A program made the position numbers and the translations under genes. From Pyrenopolyporus hunteri (lineage: Eukaryota > Ascomycota > Sordariomycetes > Xylariales > Hypoxylaceae), in NCBI GenBank assembly GCA_902806595.1, contig CADCXC010000038.1, positions 4,712,001-4,776,000 on the forward strand: a stretch of 64,000 bases of DNA, written 5' to 3'. This document shows positions 37,412 through 51,790 of the stretch, piece after piece (within the stretch, counting starts at the first letter, position 1; every line of letters begins with the position of its first letter). The notes under the pieces are model-generated. The model made no database searches, had not been told where the DNA came from, and saw only the letters and a list, made by a program, of their open reading frames with translations.

Positions 37412-40400
37412 ATAAAAGTTAATTATATTACGTAAAGTATAAAATAATAAAATATCGAAAAAACGAAAGAAACTGTCGTATTATATCCGTAATAACGACG
37501 ACGAAAAACGCGAACTTCGCGATAAGTAACGCGATCGGAACGTACCCGGAAATACCACGCGACGAACCTTTAATAAAAAATAAAAAAAAAGATATAAAAT
37601 AAATAAAATAAATAAACGAAAATAAACATATAAAAATAATATCGATACGATTAAAACTTTATTTTATACGTTAATAAATATAATTAATAAAAAAAAAAAA
37701 ACGGTTAAAATATAATCGAAAATATTCGAAAAAATAAATAAATATTACGTAACGAATGGAAAATAATATAAAAATAAATTCGATATTTTATAAAAAATTA
37801 TAATTTAAAATTAATAAATATAATAAATAATTTAATTACGAAATTAAAAAAAAAATAAAAACGTAATTATTTTATTAAATATCGTTATTTTTTTCGAATA
37901 TATTTAATATCCGACGAAAGTTTAAATAAATATTATAACGAAAAAAATGACGGATTAATAAATTTTAACTTTAATAATATTAATTCGGAAATTAAAAAGA
38001 ATTATAATAAAAAAAATATTAATAATAATTTAAAAACGAAAAATTTCGAAAAAATAATATAAATGATAAATATATTTATAAAAAAATAAAAAATGGTAAT
38101 AATTAAACGATTATAAAATAACGACGTAATTTTTATATTTCGTAAAAAAATAATAATATATAAAATAAATTAATTTTAAATAAAAAAAGTTTTCGACTTA
38201 TAAATTATTAATAAAGGTAGGATTTTTATCGTTATAATAAAAAACTTTAAATTTAATAAATTAAAAAATATTTACGTAATTTTAAAAAACCTTTTAAATG
38301 AATTTAAAAAACGAAATATAAAAGTTATAAAATAAAATAAATTAATTTATCGTAAAAATTTGGAAATAAAATATGTTATTTTAATATTAAAAATAAATAA
38401 TTTAAAAGTCGTATAACGATTTTATAATAATAAGTTAATATAGAAAATCAAAATATTTATATATAAATCTTTTATTAAAAAAATAAAAGTAAAATAATAT
38501 TATAAATATTTTAAATTTAAATATATTATAAAATATTATAAAAAATAAATTAAATATAATAAATATATAAACTTTATTTATAAAAACGAAAATAAAATAT
38601 GCTAAAATTAATTATTATATCGTAATTATACTGGTAAATATATAATTTAAGAAAAAAAAATATTTAATAATTTAATAAATAAAAAAAAATTAAAAAAATA
38701 TACGTTTATAAATTTCGTTAATTCGAAAAAAGTTTAAATAACGAAAAAATTATTATTAAATTTAATTTTATATTTAATAATACTAAAAATATTTACGTTT
38801 TTTATAATACGAAAAAGCTTAATATATATACGGTTTTAATTTTAAATAATATTAAAAACGTTAACGTTTCGAAACTTTTTATTATTTCTAAAAAAAAAGA
38901 AATTTAAAAAATAAAGAAAAAAAGTTATAATAATCGAATAACTTTAAATTCGAATTTTTTTCGAAGTTTTTCCGGCTTTTATCGTAACTTAATTTAAAAT
39001 AAAATTCGAATTATTTTAAATATAATTAAACGTAATAAATTATATCTTATTTAAAAATATTTAATAATAAATATTTGTATCGTTTATTAAAATATAATAT
39101 AAATATTTAAAATATTAATATAAATATTAAAAAATAAATATAATAAAAATGTAATAATAATTTAAGAATTATAATTTATAAAAGATAAATTATATTTTTC
39201 GAATTTCGATAATTATTATATAATTTAAAAAAATCGAAGAAAACGATTTTATATATTAATAAAACTTTAAATAAAATAAAATAAAATAACGAGGTAGGTT
39301 ATAATTAAATTATAACGAAAATAAAAACTTAAAATTACGAGATTAAAATTTAGTTTATATATATAAAATTACGAAAAATGTCGAAAAAAATTTTTATTTC
39401 GAATATATTATAAAAATATACGAAAGGTTTTAATATAATAATAAAAGATATAAATATATATTATTTATTATAAAACGAAAAAAATGAAATTCAAAGAAAT
39501 TTAAAAGAATTTTTTTATTTAATAAAACGTTAACGTTTCGTTTTTATTATTTTTAAAGGAAATATTATTAAAAGATTTTACGAATAAAAAAATTTAACGT
39601 TAAATTTAACTTAAGTCGATATTAAATTTAAAAATATTTTCTCGAAGTTTTTTAAATAAAACGATTTCAATTATATAATGTAAAAAATTAAAATAAATAT
39701 AAAAATAGAACCGCAAAAAGTTCGCGTAATAAAAGCCGATAAAATATAAAAAAAAAATAAATAAAATTTTAATTAAAATTAAAACTTAAAAAATCGAAAT
39801 CTCGAATAAATTTAAAAATAAAATTTATATAAACGAATATATATATCGTTTAATGAAAAAATTTTAAAAAATAACGTAAATAATTACGTTATAATAAAAA
39901 CTTTTAATAATAAAAATAATTAAATAATAATCGAAGAAAATATAATAAATTAAAATTAATATAATATATATTTAAAAAAATAAAACGAAATTAAATCGAA
40001 ATAATATTAAAAGAAATTAAAAAATATTAATAAATAATATAAAATAACGATAAATATAATTAAACGAATATATTTTCGAAAAATAATAACGGAAGTTTTA
40101 CGAAATAATATTATATTTTAAAAATTAAAAAAATAAACTAAGTTTAAAAATTAATAATTATTATAAAATACGTATTTATTTAATATAAAAAGTAACTTTT
40201 AAAAAATTTCGTAAATAATAAAACGAAGAAATAAAAACCGGTTTTTAATTAATAAAAAATTTTTTATTAACGATATAAATTTATTTAATATTAAAAACGG
40301 CCGGGTAAATTTAATTAATCCATTCTAAATATAATAGGAAATTATATAGGAAAAAATAAAATATATAACTATAAAAATTAAATTATAAAAAGTATCGAAT

Positions 40401-43400
40401 AAAAATTTTTTTTCTTATTAATTTTTTAAAAATTTACGAAAAGTTTTTATTTTAAATTTTAATTAAAATAATTATATAAAATTTTAAATTAAATTATTAC
40501 TTTAAAACTTTTAAATAATTTCGTACGATAATTTTTTTTAAATTAAAAAAAACGGATAAAAAAACTTTTTTAAAGGTTTATTACTTTATTTTTTTATTAA
40601 ATACGATAAAAAAATAATCGAAACAATTTTTATATAATAAATTATAACGATAATAAAAAAATACGACTTATTTTTAAAAGGATAAATAAAAAATAAAGTA
40701 TATAAATTTATAAAAGTAATTATTTATATAATAATAAAAGTAATTTTTTATAAAAATATAAAATAATAACGTTATTATTATAATTAAATATATCGAGGGT
40801 ATTTAATAATATAATATCGGCGAAAATAACGTATATTATAATTTTAAAAAAAATTCCTAAATTAAATTATATATTAGATTAAAAATTATTTAATAAATAA
40901 ATAAGTTATTTTCATTTTCGACGGTAAAAATTTATAATAATATCGGATTACGAACGGAATATTATAAAGTTTTTTATTTTTTTTTATTTTTTTTATTTTA
41001 TATATTATATCGTTATACGAAATTTTAAAAAGCGAAAAAATATTAATAGTAAGTTTTATAAATAATATAAATCTTTTCATTACCGGTTATAATTCGAAAA
41101 GAAATTACGAAAAATTCGAAAATATATACATTAAATGTTAAAAATAAGCGAAAAAATACGAAATATTTTTTTTATTTAATAAAAACGAATTTATTTATTT
41201 TATTTATATATATGTTTCGATTACGAAATTAATACGTTTAAAAAATTATATATTTAACTCGACGAAAAATATTAAATTTTTAAAAATATAATTAAATAAA
41301 AAATTAAAAACGGTATTTAAAACCCATAAAAATAAAAATAAAAAAGTAAAAATATATATTATTTAAATTAACGGCTTTTATATAAAATTATAACGTTTCG
41401 AAAATGAAAAAAATTTATATTAAAGTTATTAAAAACGTAATAATATTCGATATAATTATATAATATACGCTTTTATAAAATAATAAAATAAAAGATATAA
41501 TAATTAAATTAAATTTAATATAATCGAAATATTTTAAAAAAATGAATAGAATGTATAAAATAATTCCCATCGTTTAACTCGAAAATAAATTAAAATATCC
41601 TTTAATAAATTTATACTTAAATAAAAAGATTATAAACTTCGAATTTAAAGTATATATAATAAAATCCGTTAAAACCATTAAAAATATAAATATTAAAATC
41701 GAATTATAGTTATTAAATTATAAAATAAAAAAAAACGACTTTTTAATATAACGACGGATAAAAATTAAAATAATAATAAAATTAAAAAAAATAATTAAAA
41801 AGGTGGATAATTAAAAGTAATACCATTAATATTATAATCGATAAATAAATCGAACGTTTTAAAACGTTACATATATAAAATATAATCGTAACAAGTATAT
41901 TTTTTTTAAAATTTATAGATACGATTATAATATTACGATATATAAAAATACGAAATTTTTATATTAATATAAATATAAATTAAAAAAATAAATTTAAAGG
42001 TGTTTTTTTTCGAAAAAAACGTTTTAAAAGTCGTTTTATTAAATTATAAATATAAAAAACGCGAAACGATATATTATATAATTATAAATTACCCGAAATA
42101 TAATAAAATTAAATTTATTTTATAAATAAAATTAAAATTTAAGACTTTTATTATTTATAAAAATTACGAAAAGATTTTATTAAATTTAAAAAAAATAGGA
42201 ATAATAATTAAATAACTTTTATAGAAATAGTTATTTTCGATGTATAAAATAATATTAAAAATAATATTATAAAAATAATTTACGAAAAATATAAACTTAA
42301 AAAACGAGGTAATATATTAAAAAAAAATAATAAAACGAAATCGTAAAATATTTAACATTAAATATTATAAAAATAAATCCGTATAATTAAATACTTTTAA
42401 ATAAATTAATATTATAATCGATAAAATATTTATTTAATTTATAAATAATATTATAACATTTATTTACCTTTTTTTATCCTTAGGAATATTATAACCGTTT
42501 TAATAAATTAGAAATTTTTTATTTAATAAAAAAAGAAAAGTATTTAAAAAAAATCTAAACTTTTTTTACTTCGAATTTTCGCGTTAAAACCTCCTTTAAA
42601 TTCGTTTAAAACTTAACTTTAATTCGATTTTATTCGTAAAAATCGAAATTACCGGGTAATAGATAATATTCCCGCATTTTAGTTAATTATTAATAATTTT
42701 TCGTAGTTTATAAATAATTAACATTAACGTTATAAAATAAAAAAAAATAAAATTATTTATAATCGAATATAAATTTTTAAAATATTATTTTAAAAGGTAT
42801 TATTATTATCGTTAAATTTATTATATGTAAATAAATTTTTATATAATAATATATTTTTTAATTAAGAAATTATTTCGGTAAATTTTCTTAATTATTATAA
42901 ATTTATATATAAAACGAAATACGATTTCGTATATTTCGATTTTTATTTTTATAAGGTATAAAAAATCGAAATCGTTAAAATTATTATAAACGTTAAAAAT
43001 TTTTAATATAAAAACAGTCGAAATTTATTTTAATAAAATTTTAAAAATGATGTTATCGTTTTATATATTCGAAATAATTTACGAGAAAAATAAATTAATA
43101 TTATAAAAATATAATAAAAACGAAAAAAAAATATTTACGAAAAAATAAAATTAATATCGTCGACGATATCGTTTATAAAATATTATTAACGTTTATTCGA
43201 AAAAATAATCGAATTTTATAAATTTGTCGATAATAAGGTATATTTTAATTATTATAAATTAAATGTACGTTATATATATTATTAAAAAATAATAAAAGGT
43301 TTTTTATAAAGTAATACCGCGTATTTCAACGATAAAAAATGGTAAATAATAATATATAATTTATAACGAAAATAAATAATAAAGTAATTAAATAAATATA

Positions 43401-43916
43401 AAAAAAGAAAAAATGTAAAAAAAAAAATTATTTATAAAAGTTTACGGAAAAATATTAAATTAAATAAATATTATTAAATAATTAATGTCGATACGAATCT
43501 TTTATTAATAAAAAATAACCCTTTAAATAAAAAATAAACATATAAAAATTATAATAAAATTATTTTAAAAAGTAACGATTATAATTAAAAGTTTATAAAA
43601 CGGGTAGTTATAAGCCGTTTTAATTTCGAAGCGACTTTAAAAAAAAGAAATAAACGAAAAAAAAAGATAAGAAAATATTAAATAAATTTCTTTTATTTAA
43701 TTTAATTATATTTATTAAAAAGGTAAACTTTTAAAATTTTAAAAAAGAAATTTATATCGTTAAATAACGAAATCGAAAAAAAATTATAACGAAATAAATT
43801 TTATTCGAATTAATAATTTTTATTCGAATTATTATCGAATAATAAAATTGTATATTTTTATATTTTTATAATATTTATATAAATATACGACGTAAAAATA
43901 ATAATAATAATAATAA
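37412..43916 (+). mobile_element. X: full-length LINE-like retrotransposon with (TAA)n tail
   Basis: 6505 bp bounded by a perfect 13-bp target duplication (37399-37411 and 43917-43929) and ending in about seven TAA units (43894-43916). A variable-length target duplication, a simple-repeat 3' tail and no terminal repeats are the hallmarks of non-LTR retrotransposons; Tad1-type LINEs of this size are usual in filamentous ascomycetes. X lies in reverse inside another copy of itself (X2). A GC-richer, weakly mutated stretch remains at about 37470-37560 (AAAAACGCGAACTTCGCG). Every frame is interrupted, mostly by TAA, so endonuclease and reverse-transcriptase domains are not readable; the LINE call rests on structure. 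Confidence 0.75.
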
Positions 43917-43929
43917 TTTTATTAATATA

Positions 43930-46485
43930 TATAATCGGTTTTTTCGCTTTATTTTAAAGTATATAATAATTATCGAAATTTAAAAAATATAATTTATTTT
44001 TTATAAATTATAATTTTTAAATAATTATTATATTTTTATTATATTTATTTTTTAATATTTACGTTAATATTTCGAATATTTTTATTATATTTTAATAAAT
44101 AATATAAATATTTATTATTAAATATTTTTAAATAAAATATAATTTATTACGGTTCATTATTTTTAAAATAATTCGAATTTTATTTTATAGTATTATTATG
44201 TGTATTATTATGTTTTATTATCGGGTTTTATTTATGTTATTAATATATTAAAATATTTATTATATTTAATAACTTTATATATAAATTTACGTATAATCGT
44301 ATTAATATATAATATATATGTTATATTTTTTTAATTAATTTAATTATATATATTTTATTATATATTTTATTATATCCCGTTTATTTTAAAGATATAAAAT
44401 ATAAAAATTATATCGTTATTTTTATTTTAATTAAATTTTTTTAATGGTATAAATTTTATATCGGTGTATGTTTTATTTTAAAAATTATTCGAATATATAT
44501 TTAATTTTATACGGATATTAAAGGTATAAATAATAGCTCGAGGTAATTATGTAATTTCCTTTTACAGTTATATATTTTTTTAATATTTTTTAATATTTTT
44601 AAATATTTATATAAAATTAAATATATATTTAAATAATTTTTAAAATAAAGTATATATCGATATAAAATTTATATTATTAAAAAGGTTTAATTAACGCGAA
44701 ATTAACGATATAATTTTTATATTTTATATTTTTAAAATAAATGGAATATAATAATATAAATAATAAAAGTTATAAGAAATTTAATATGTATAAAAAATTT
44801 AATTGAAAAAGTGTATTTATCTTCGAAAAGATTATTTGATTTATTATATTTTTATATGGGAATTCGTTAATAAAGTCGAATAAAAAATAAAAGATATATT
44901 TTTTATATTAATAATGTAAATAAAGGTTCGATAATAAAAATAAGTAGTATATATAATAATGTTTTTATTTTAAGTTAAGTTATAATAAAAGTTGAAAAAA
45001 TTTCGATAAAAATTCGAATTTAAAATTATTTAATTATCGTGATTTTTTTTTTAATTTTTTATTTAAAAAAATAATAAAAAGTTTTAAAACGTTAATGTTT
45101 TTAATATTATTTAAAATTAAAGTCGTATAAATATTAAATTTCTTTATATTATAAAATATATAAATATTTTTAATGTTATTAAATATAAAATTAAATTTAA
45201 CGATGGTTTTTTCGTTATTTAAATTTTTTCGAATTAACGAAGTTTATAAACGTATATTTTTTTAATATTTTTCTATTTATTAAATTATTAAATATTTTTA
45301 TACCGTATATTTATTATCGTTATTACGGTATAATAATTAATTTTAATATATTTAATTTATTTTTTTATAAAATTTCGTAATATGTTCGAATTTAAAAAAT
45401 TTATTATATTATTTTACTTTTATTTTTTTAACGAAAAATTTATATATAAATATTTTTATTTTTTATATTAATTTATTATTATAAAATCATTATACGACTT
45501 TTAAATTATTTATTTTTAATATTAAAATAATATATTTCGTTTCGAAGTTTTTATAATAAATTAATTTATTTTAGTTTATAATTTATATATTTCGTTTTTT
45601 AAATTCGTTTAAAAAGGTTTTTTAAAATTACGTAAATATTTTTTAATTTATTAAATTTAAAATTTTTCGTTATAATAATAAAAATTTTATTTTTATTAAT
45701 AATTTATAAATCAAAGGTTTTTTTTATTTAAAATTAATTTATTTCATATATTATTACCTTTTTATAAAATATAAAAATTATATCGTTATTTTATAATCGT
45801 TTAATTATTATAATTTTTTATTTTTTTATAAATATATTTATTATTTATATTATTTTTTTAAAGTTTTTCGTTTTTAAATTATTATTAACGTTTTTTTTAT
45901 TATAATTTTTTTAATTTTCGAATTAATATTATTAAAATTAAAATCTATTAATTTAATATTTTTTTATTACGATATAGATTTAAATATTCGTTAAATATTA
46001 AATATATTTAAAAAAATAACGATATTTAATAAAATAACGTTATTTTTATTTTTTTTAATTTCGTAATTAAATTATTTATCGTATATATTAATTTTTATAT
46101 TATAATTTTTTAAAAAATATTAAATTTATTTTTATATCGTTTTTTATTTATTACGTAATATTTATTTATTTTTTTAATTATTTTTAATTGTATTTATTAA
46201 TTTATAAAATAAAATTTTAATCGTATCGATATTATTATCGTATATTTATTTTCGTTTATTTATTTTATTCGTTTTATATTTTTTCTATATTTTTTATTAA
46301 AAGTTCGTCCCGTAGTGTTTTTAAGCGTATTTCGATCGTATTATTTATCGTAAAATTCGTATTTTTTACCGCCGTTATCGTAAATATAATACGAAGGTTT
46401 TTTTCGTTTTTTCGATATTTATTTTTTTCGTTTTATATTTATTTTATTATTTTGTATTTTACGTAATATAAATTTATTTTTTAAT
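43930..46485 (-). mobile_element. X2, 5' portion, carrying F4
   Basis: Continues X2 after the inserted X. 43930-44187 and 44973-46485 are the reverse complement of X from about 39250 back to its start near 37425 (for example TATTTTACGTAATATA at 46455-46470 against TATATTACGTAAAGTA). F4 interrupts it. A weakly mutated patch at about 46310-46400 mirrors the 37470-37560 patch of X, so the same segment resists mutation in two copies. Confidence 0.7.
44188..44962 (-). mobile_element. F4: foldback TIR element inside X2
   Basis: 775 bp flanked by exact 10-bp direct repeats TTTTATTTTA (44178-44187 and 44963-44972). Ends AGTATTATTATGTG and ACATTATTATATAT are inverted over ~58 bp, including TTATTATCGGGTTTTATTTA against TTATTATCGAACCTTTATTT. 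It is the least RIP-mutated F copy (CCCGTTTATTTTAAAGATA and AGCTCGAGGTAATTATG survive) and the best template for the family. Confidence 0.8.
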
Positions 46486-46515
46486 TATTTATTATTTTAA
46501 TAACGAAATTAAATT

Positions 46516-46870
46516 TATTTTATATAAAATATTTAATAATAAAGTTTTTAAAAAAATTATTATATATAATTATATTAATAATTACGAATTTCGATAAAAT
46601 AATTAATAAATAATTAATAAATTTATCGTAAATTATAATTAATTAAATTTAATTTAAATTAATTATATACGATTTAACGCGTTTTAATGAATTTTATAAA
46701 ATAACGGTTTTTTTATTAAATGTATTTTTTTACGAATTTATTTATTTAAAAATTAAAATTATTATATAATTTTATTTTTTTAACGGTTATTTTAATTTAA
46801 TTTTATTATTAATTTTATTATTAATTAAACTACGATTTTAATACGATTTTTATATATTTATAATTTATAT
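46516..46870 (+). mobile_element. G2: RIP-mutated, truncated relative of MITE G1
   Basis: Aligns with 13771 to about 14170 of G1 with almost every non-CpG C changed to T and G to A. Example: GCAACGGCCTTTTTATTGGG (13956-13975) against ATAACGGTTTTTTTATTAAA (46701-46720). Even the terminal repeat is recognisable (TATTTTATATAAAATATT). The 3' half is missing where A2 begins. Together with G1 it forms a before/after pair for the mutation process. Confidence 0.8.
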
Positions 46871-48190
46871 ATTAAAAGTTACCCCCGTAAAATAATATAA
46901 TAACCTTCGATTTTCTTCGAATTTTACGATTATTTTTATAGTTATATATTTTTTAATATAATTATTAATATAACTTTTAATATAATTTTTAATATAGTTT
47001 TTAATATAATTTTTAATATAATTTTTAATATAACCTTTAATATAATTTTTAATATAGTTTTTAATATAATTTTTAATATAGTTTTTAATATAGTTTTTAA
47101 TTTAACTTTTAACATAATTTTTAATATAGCTTTCGTAGCACCTTTTAATTTTTACGAGAAATCACCCGTGCCACCTTTCGAAAAGCTGTTGCGAGAAACC
47201 ACCCCATATCATCTTTCGATAAAGTCGTCGCGAAAGACCATCTTATATCACCTTTCGAAAAAGCCGTCGCGAGAGGCCACCTATACCACCTTTCGATAAA
47301 GCGGTCGCGAGAGACCACCCGTACTACCTTTCTAAGAATTTTTCGAAAGAATCGTCGTAAGAAATCACCTCATACCACCTTTCGATAAAACCGTCGCGAG
47401 AGGCTATCTCTACTATCTTTCGATAAAGCCGTCGCGAAAGACTACCCCATACCACCTTTCGAAAGAGCCGTCGCGAGAGGCTACCCCTACTACCTTTTTA
47501 AAAATCTTTCGAAAAAGCCGTCGCGAGTGACTACCCCATACCACCTTTCGAAAGAGCCGTTGCGAGTGACTACTCGTATAATCCTTTTATACTTAACTTT
47601 AAATATATAATTCGAAAGATTTTTCGAAAAATGCCACGAAAAATACGTCGAATTAAAATTAAATTTATATAATTAAATTTATATTTATTATTAAATTTAT
47701 ATTTATAATTAAATTTATATTTATAATTAAATTTATATTTATAATTAAATTTATATTTATAATTAAATTTATATTTATAATTAAATTTATATTTATAATT
47801 AAATTTATATTTATAATTAAATTTATATTTATAATTAAATTTATATTTATAATTAATTTAATTAAATTAAATTAATTTAATTAATTTAATTTAATTAATA
47901 AAATCGTTTATTAAAATGTAAATAATTTTAAATATAATAATCGCGATATATATAACGATTTAATTAAACGATTTAATTAATTAAATAAAAATATAATATA
48001 AAACGTTATACGAAACGTACGCGTAATTAATTAACGTAACGTAACGTAATATAACGTAATATAATATAATATATAATTAATGTAACGTAGGAAATATAAC
48101 TCGTGAATTTTTACGTAATTAATTTTTATTTTTTTTCGATTTTTTTTTTAAAAAAAAAAATCGAAATAATATTTCGAAAAAACCTCGAAT
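46871..48190 (+). mobile_element. A2: composite tandem-repeat element, + orientation (least mutated)
   Basis: 1.32 kb beginning ATTAAAAGTTACCCCCG and ending AACCTCGAAT. Modules: a 12-bp array with TTTTTAATATAA/TTTTTAATATAG units (46960-47130); a 38-39-bp array (47150-47580, about eleven units, core CTTTCGATAAAGCCGTCGCG followed by AGAGACCACC) that keeps many non-CpG C and G; an 18-bp array (ATTAAATTTATATTTATA, about ten units, 47660-47850); AATTAA-rich sequence with GATTTAATTAAACGATTTAA; a TAACG/TAATA array (48035-48075); and a terminal hairpin with a T-run/A-run stem closed by TCGAAA (about 48130-48170). No coding capacity. G2 lies to the left and D3 to the right, so the junction is not a simple insertion. 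Confidence 0.75.
47150..47580. repeat. 38-39-bp GC-richer minisatellite of A2
   Basis: About eleven units, each carrying CTTTCGAWAAAGCCGTCGCG and an AGAGACCACCCCATACCA-like tail. Units differ mainly at RIP-type positions. The array stands out from its surroundings by its retained C and G. Homologous but more mutated arrays occur in every A copy. Confidence 0.8.
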
Positions 48191-50678
48191 AATATAAATT
48201 TCGAAAATTTAATTTAATATAATTAAATTTATATATTTAATTATTTAATTATTATTTACTTTTAATAATAAATGTTTTTATTTTTTTAAATTTTAATTTA
48301 AAGTATTATTTTATTATTAAATAATCGAAATTTATTTTAAATTAATAAATTAAAATGAAATATATATTTCGAATTCGTTATTTTATAAATTTTTTAATTA
48401 TATCGAAAATTTTAATATTTAATAAATTAATTTTTTTAATTTAATTTTTTTTAAAATTTAATGTATTAAAAATTTTATCGTAAATAATAATATATAATTA
48501 TTAAAATTTTCGATTTTTAAATTTATAATTTTTTATAAATATATTTTAATTTCGATTTTATTAAATGTTTTATTTTCGACGGAAAAAGATTTCGTAATAT
48601 CGACGTTAAAATATTATTTATTTAAAAATCGATAAATTTAAATAAATTTAAATTTATTATAAATAAATAAAAGTCGAAAATCGATGGTTTTATATATAAT
48701 TTTTATCAACAATAACGCGAATAAATATTAAATTAATAAATATTTAATTTTACGAATTATACGTAATTTAAAAATCGTAACGTTTCGATATATAATTATA
48801 TCGTAAATTTTAAATCGTAAAATATTTTCTTTAAATAAAACGTTAAGTTTTTTTATATTCGATATTTTATAAAAGATTTTTTATATAATAATTTTTTCGT
48901 TAATTTATAATTTAATAATAAAAATAATTTTTTTATTAAATATATATAATTTAACGATATAAAAAATATTTAATATATATAAAGTTTTTTTTAAAAAAAA
49001 TAATTTAATAATTATCGAAATTAAAAATTAATATAAATAATTTTATTTTAATTTTTTTAAATAATATAAAGATTTTTTAATTAAACGTATAATTAAACGT
49101 TAAAGTTTTAAAATATAAATATTTCGTTTAAAACATTAAAAACGACGGTTATATTTTTATTAAAAATTATAATAATTTTATAAATATTTTTTAATTTTTT
49201 TTATAAATAAAAAATTTATCATTTATTAAAAATAATATAAAAGGAATTTTTTATATATCGACATTATTACGTATATTTAAAATATTTTTAATTGAATATT
49301 ATATTTTAATTTTTTTTTCGATATTATTTTTATACGATTTATATTTTTTAAATTTACGCGAAAATAAAATAAATTTATATTAATTTTAAAATAAACCTTA
49401 AAAATAAAAAATATAAAAATTAAAATATCGAAATTAAAAATATTATTAATTATTTTAATATTTATTTATAATTAAAACGTTCCTAAATTTAAATTTTAAA
49501 AATTAATTCGTAATAATTTCGTAAATTCTACGAATAAAATCGTAATATTTTTAATTTTATCGATAAATTAATATATTTTAAAAATATAAATTTTATTTCG
49601 AAATTCGATAATAATTTAATTTATATCGATATTATAAATAATAATATTCGAAAGTTTAAAACAAATATCGATTTAATATTATTTTAATATATTTTAAATT
49701 TTTTTTAATAAAAATAATTTTTATAAAATAAATTATTTAAAATTTTATAATTACGTCGATTATATATAAAACGAAATATTCGTTTAAATATATAATATCG
49801 ACGATAATTTCGTAATTAAATTTTATATTTAAAATTTTGAATTTAAATTTAAATTTTTACGAAATATTATTTTTAATTTAATAATAATAATAAAATTTAT
49901 TAATTTTTTTAATATTTTTAATATCGACGTAATAATTTATTTTATTTAAAAAATATATATAATTTAATTATAAAAAAATAATCGAATCGAATATAAATAC
50001 GACGTAATTTCATTTTTATAAAATAAATTATATTATCGAAATAAATTTAAAAATAATTTTATTTATAAATAACGATTATAATTATATTATTTTTTTCGAT
50101 TAATTAGTTAATAATATTTTTTTAAATATATAATTAATTAATTTATATTTTTTAAATTATAAAAAATAAAATATTTAAATTTATGATATAAAAATTAATT
50201 AATTTATATAAAACTTTAATTTTAAATATTTTTAATGATTTAATTAAAAGTTTATCTTCGAATTTTATATTAATTTTATCGATTTAATTATTATTTATAT
50301 TAAATTTTCGATCGAAAAAACGTTTTATAAAAATTTAATATTAATTTTTGTATTATAAATATTTTCGTTATATCGATATTAAAAATAATATTTTAAAAAA
50401 ATATTTTTAATATATTAATTTAAAACGAATATAATATTATTTTTTAATTTATCGATAAAAATAATAAAAAATAATAAAAATAATAAAAATAATAAAATAT
50501 TAATATATTTAATTAATTAAATATATTATAATTATATAATATTAAAAATTAACTTTTTTTATTTTAAAAATTATAACGTTATAATGGTTATTTTTCAATT
50601 TTAAGTTTTTTTATTTAATATTTTAATAATTTATTAAAAACGTAATATATTATATTTAATTTTAATTTTTTAAAATTT
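48191..50678 (+). mobile_element. D3, part 1
   Basis: Aligns with D1 from about 15230 (AATTTAATATAATTAAATTT, TATATATAAAGTTTTTTTT, ATTTATATCGATATTATAAA) and lacks the segment equivalent to D1 15830-16140. It is interrupted by A3 at 50679, and continues at 51791-52656 and 53666-55060. Heavily RIP-mutated. Confidence 0.65.
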
Positions 50679-51790
50679 ATTTAAAGTTTATTCGAAATAT
50701 TAATTCGATTTTTTTTAATAAAAAAATTTAATTACGTAAAAATTTACGAGTTATATTTTTTACGTTATATTAATTATATATTATATTATATTATATTATA
50801 TTATATTATATTATATTACGTTAATAAATTACGCGTATATTTTACGTAATAATTTATATTACGTTTTTATATAATTAATTAAATCGTTTAATTAAATCGT
50901 TATATATATCGTAATTATTATATTTAAAATTATTTATATTTTAATAAACGATTTTATTAATTAATTTAATTTAATTATAAATTTAAATTTAAATTAAATT
51001 TAACGTATAATTTAATTTAAATAAATCGAATTAAATTATATAAATTAAATAAAATAAATTAAAAAAATTTAATTATATAAATTTAATTTTAATTTAATAT
51101 ATAATTTAATTTTAAAATTATAATTATATAAATTAAATTATAAATATAAATTTAATTATAAATATAAATTTAATTATAAATATAAATTTAATTATAAATA
51201 TAAATTTAATTATAAATATAAATTTAATTATAAATATAAATTTAATTTTAATTCGACGTATTTTTTATTATATTTTTCGAAGAATTTTTCGAATTATATA
51301 TTTAAAATTAAATATAATTATACGGATAGTTTTTCGCGACGGCTTTTTCGAAAAATAATATAAAATAATTTTTCGCGGCGATTTTTTCGAAAGATTTTTA
51401 AAAAATTAATACGGGTAGTTTTTCGCGACGATTTCATCGAAAAATAATATAAGTAACTTTTTATAACGATTTTTTCGAAAAATAATATAAAGTTGTTTAT
51501 TTCGACGATTTTATCGAAAAATAATAAAAATAACTTCGTATAACGGTTTTATCGAAAAATAATATAAAATAAATTTTTACGATAATTTTATAAAAAATAA
51601 TAAAGGTAATTTTTTACGACGATTTTTCGAAAAATAATAAAAATAATTATTCGTAAAAGTTAAAAAATATTTCGAAAATTATATTAAAAATTATATTAAT
51701 AATTATATTAAAAATATATTATTATAAAAATAATCGTAAAATTCGAAGAAAATTAAAAGTTATTATATTATTTTATAAAAGTAATATTTA
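50679..51790 (-). mobile_element. A3: composite tandem-repeat element, - orientation
   Basis: Reverse-complement A copy inserted in D3. Order left to right: degraded terminal hairpin (50690-50735), TTATA array (50785-50815), AATTAA-rich sequence, 18-bp TATAAATTTAATTATAAA array (51130-51245), 38-bp TTTTTTCGAAAAATAATA-type array (51320-51660), short AAAATTATATTA array, and the ATTATTTTATAAAAGTAAT end. Comparison with D1 and D2 shows the flanking D sequence rejoining with no more than 1-2 duplicated bases. Confidence 0.7.
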
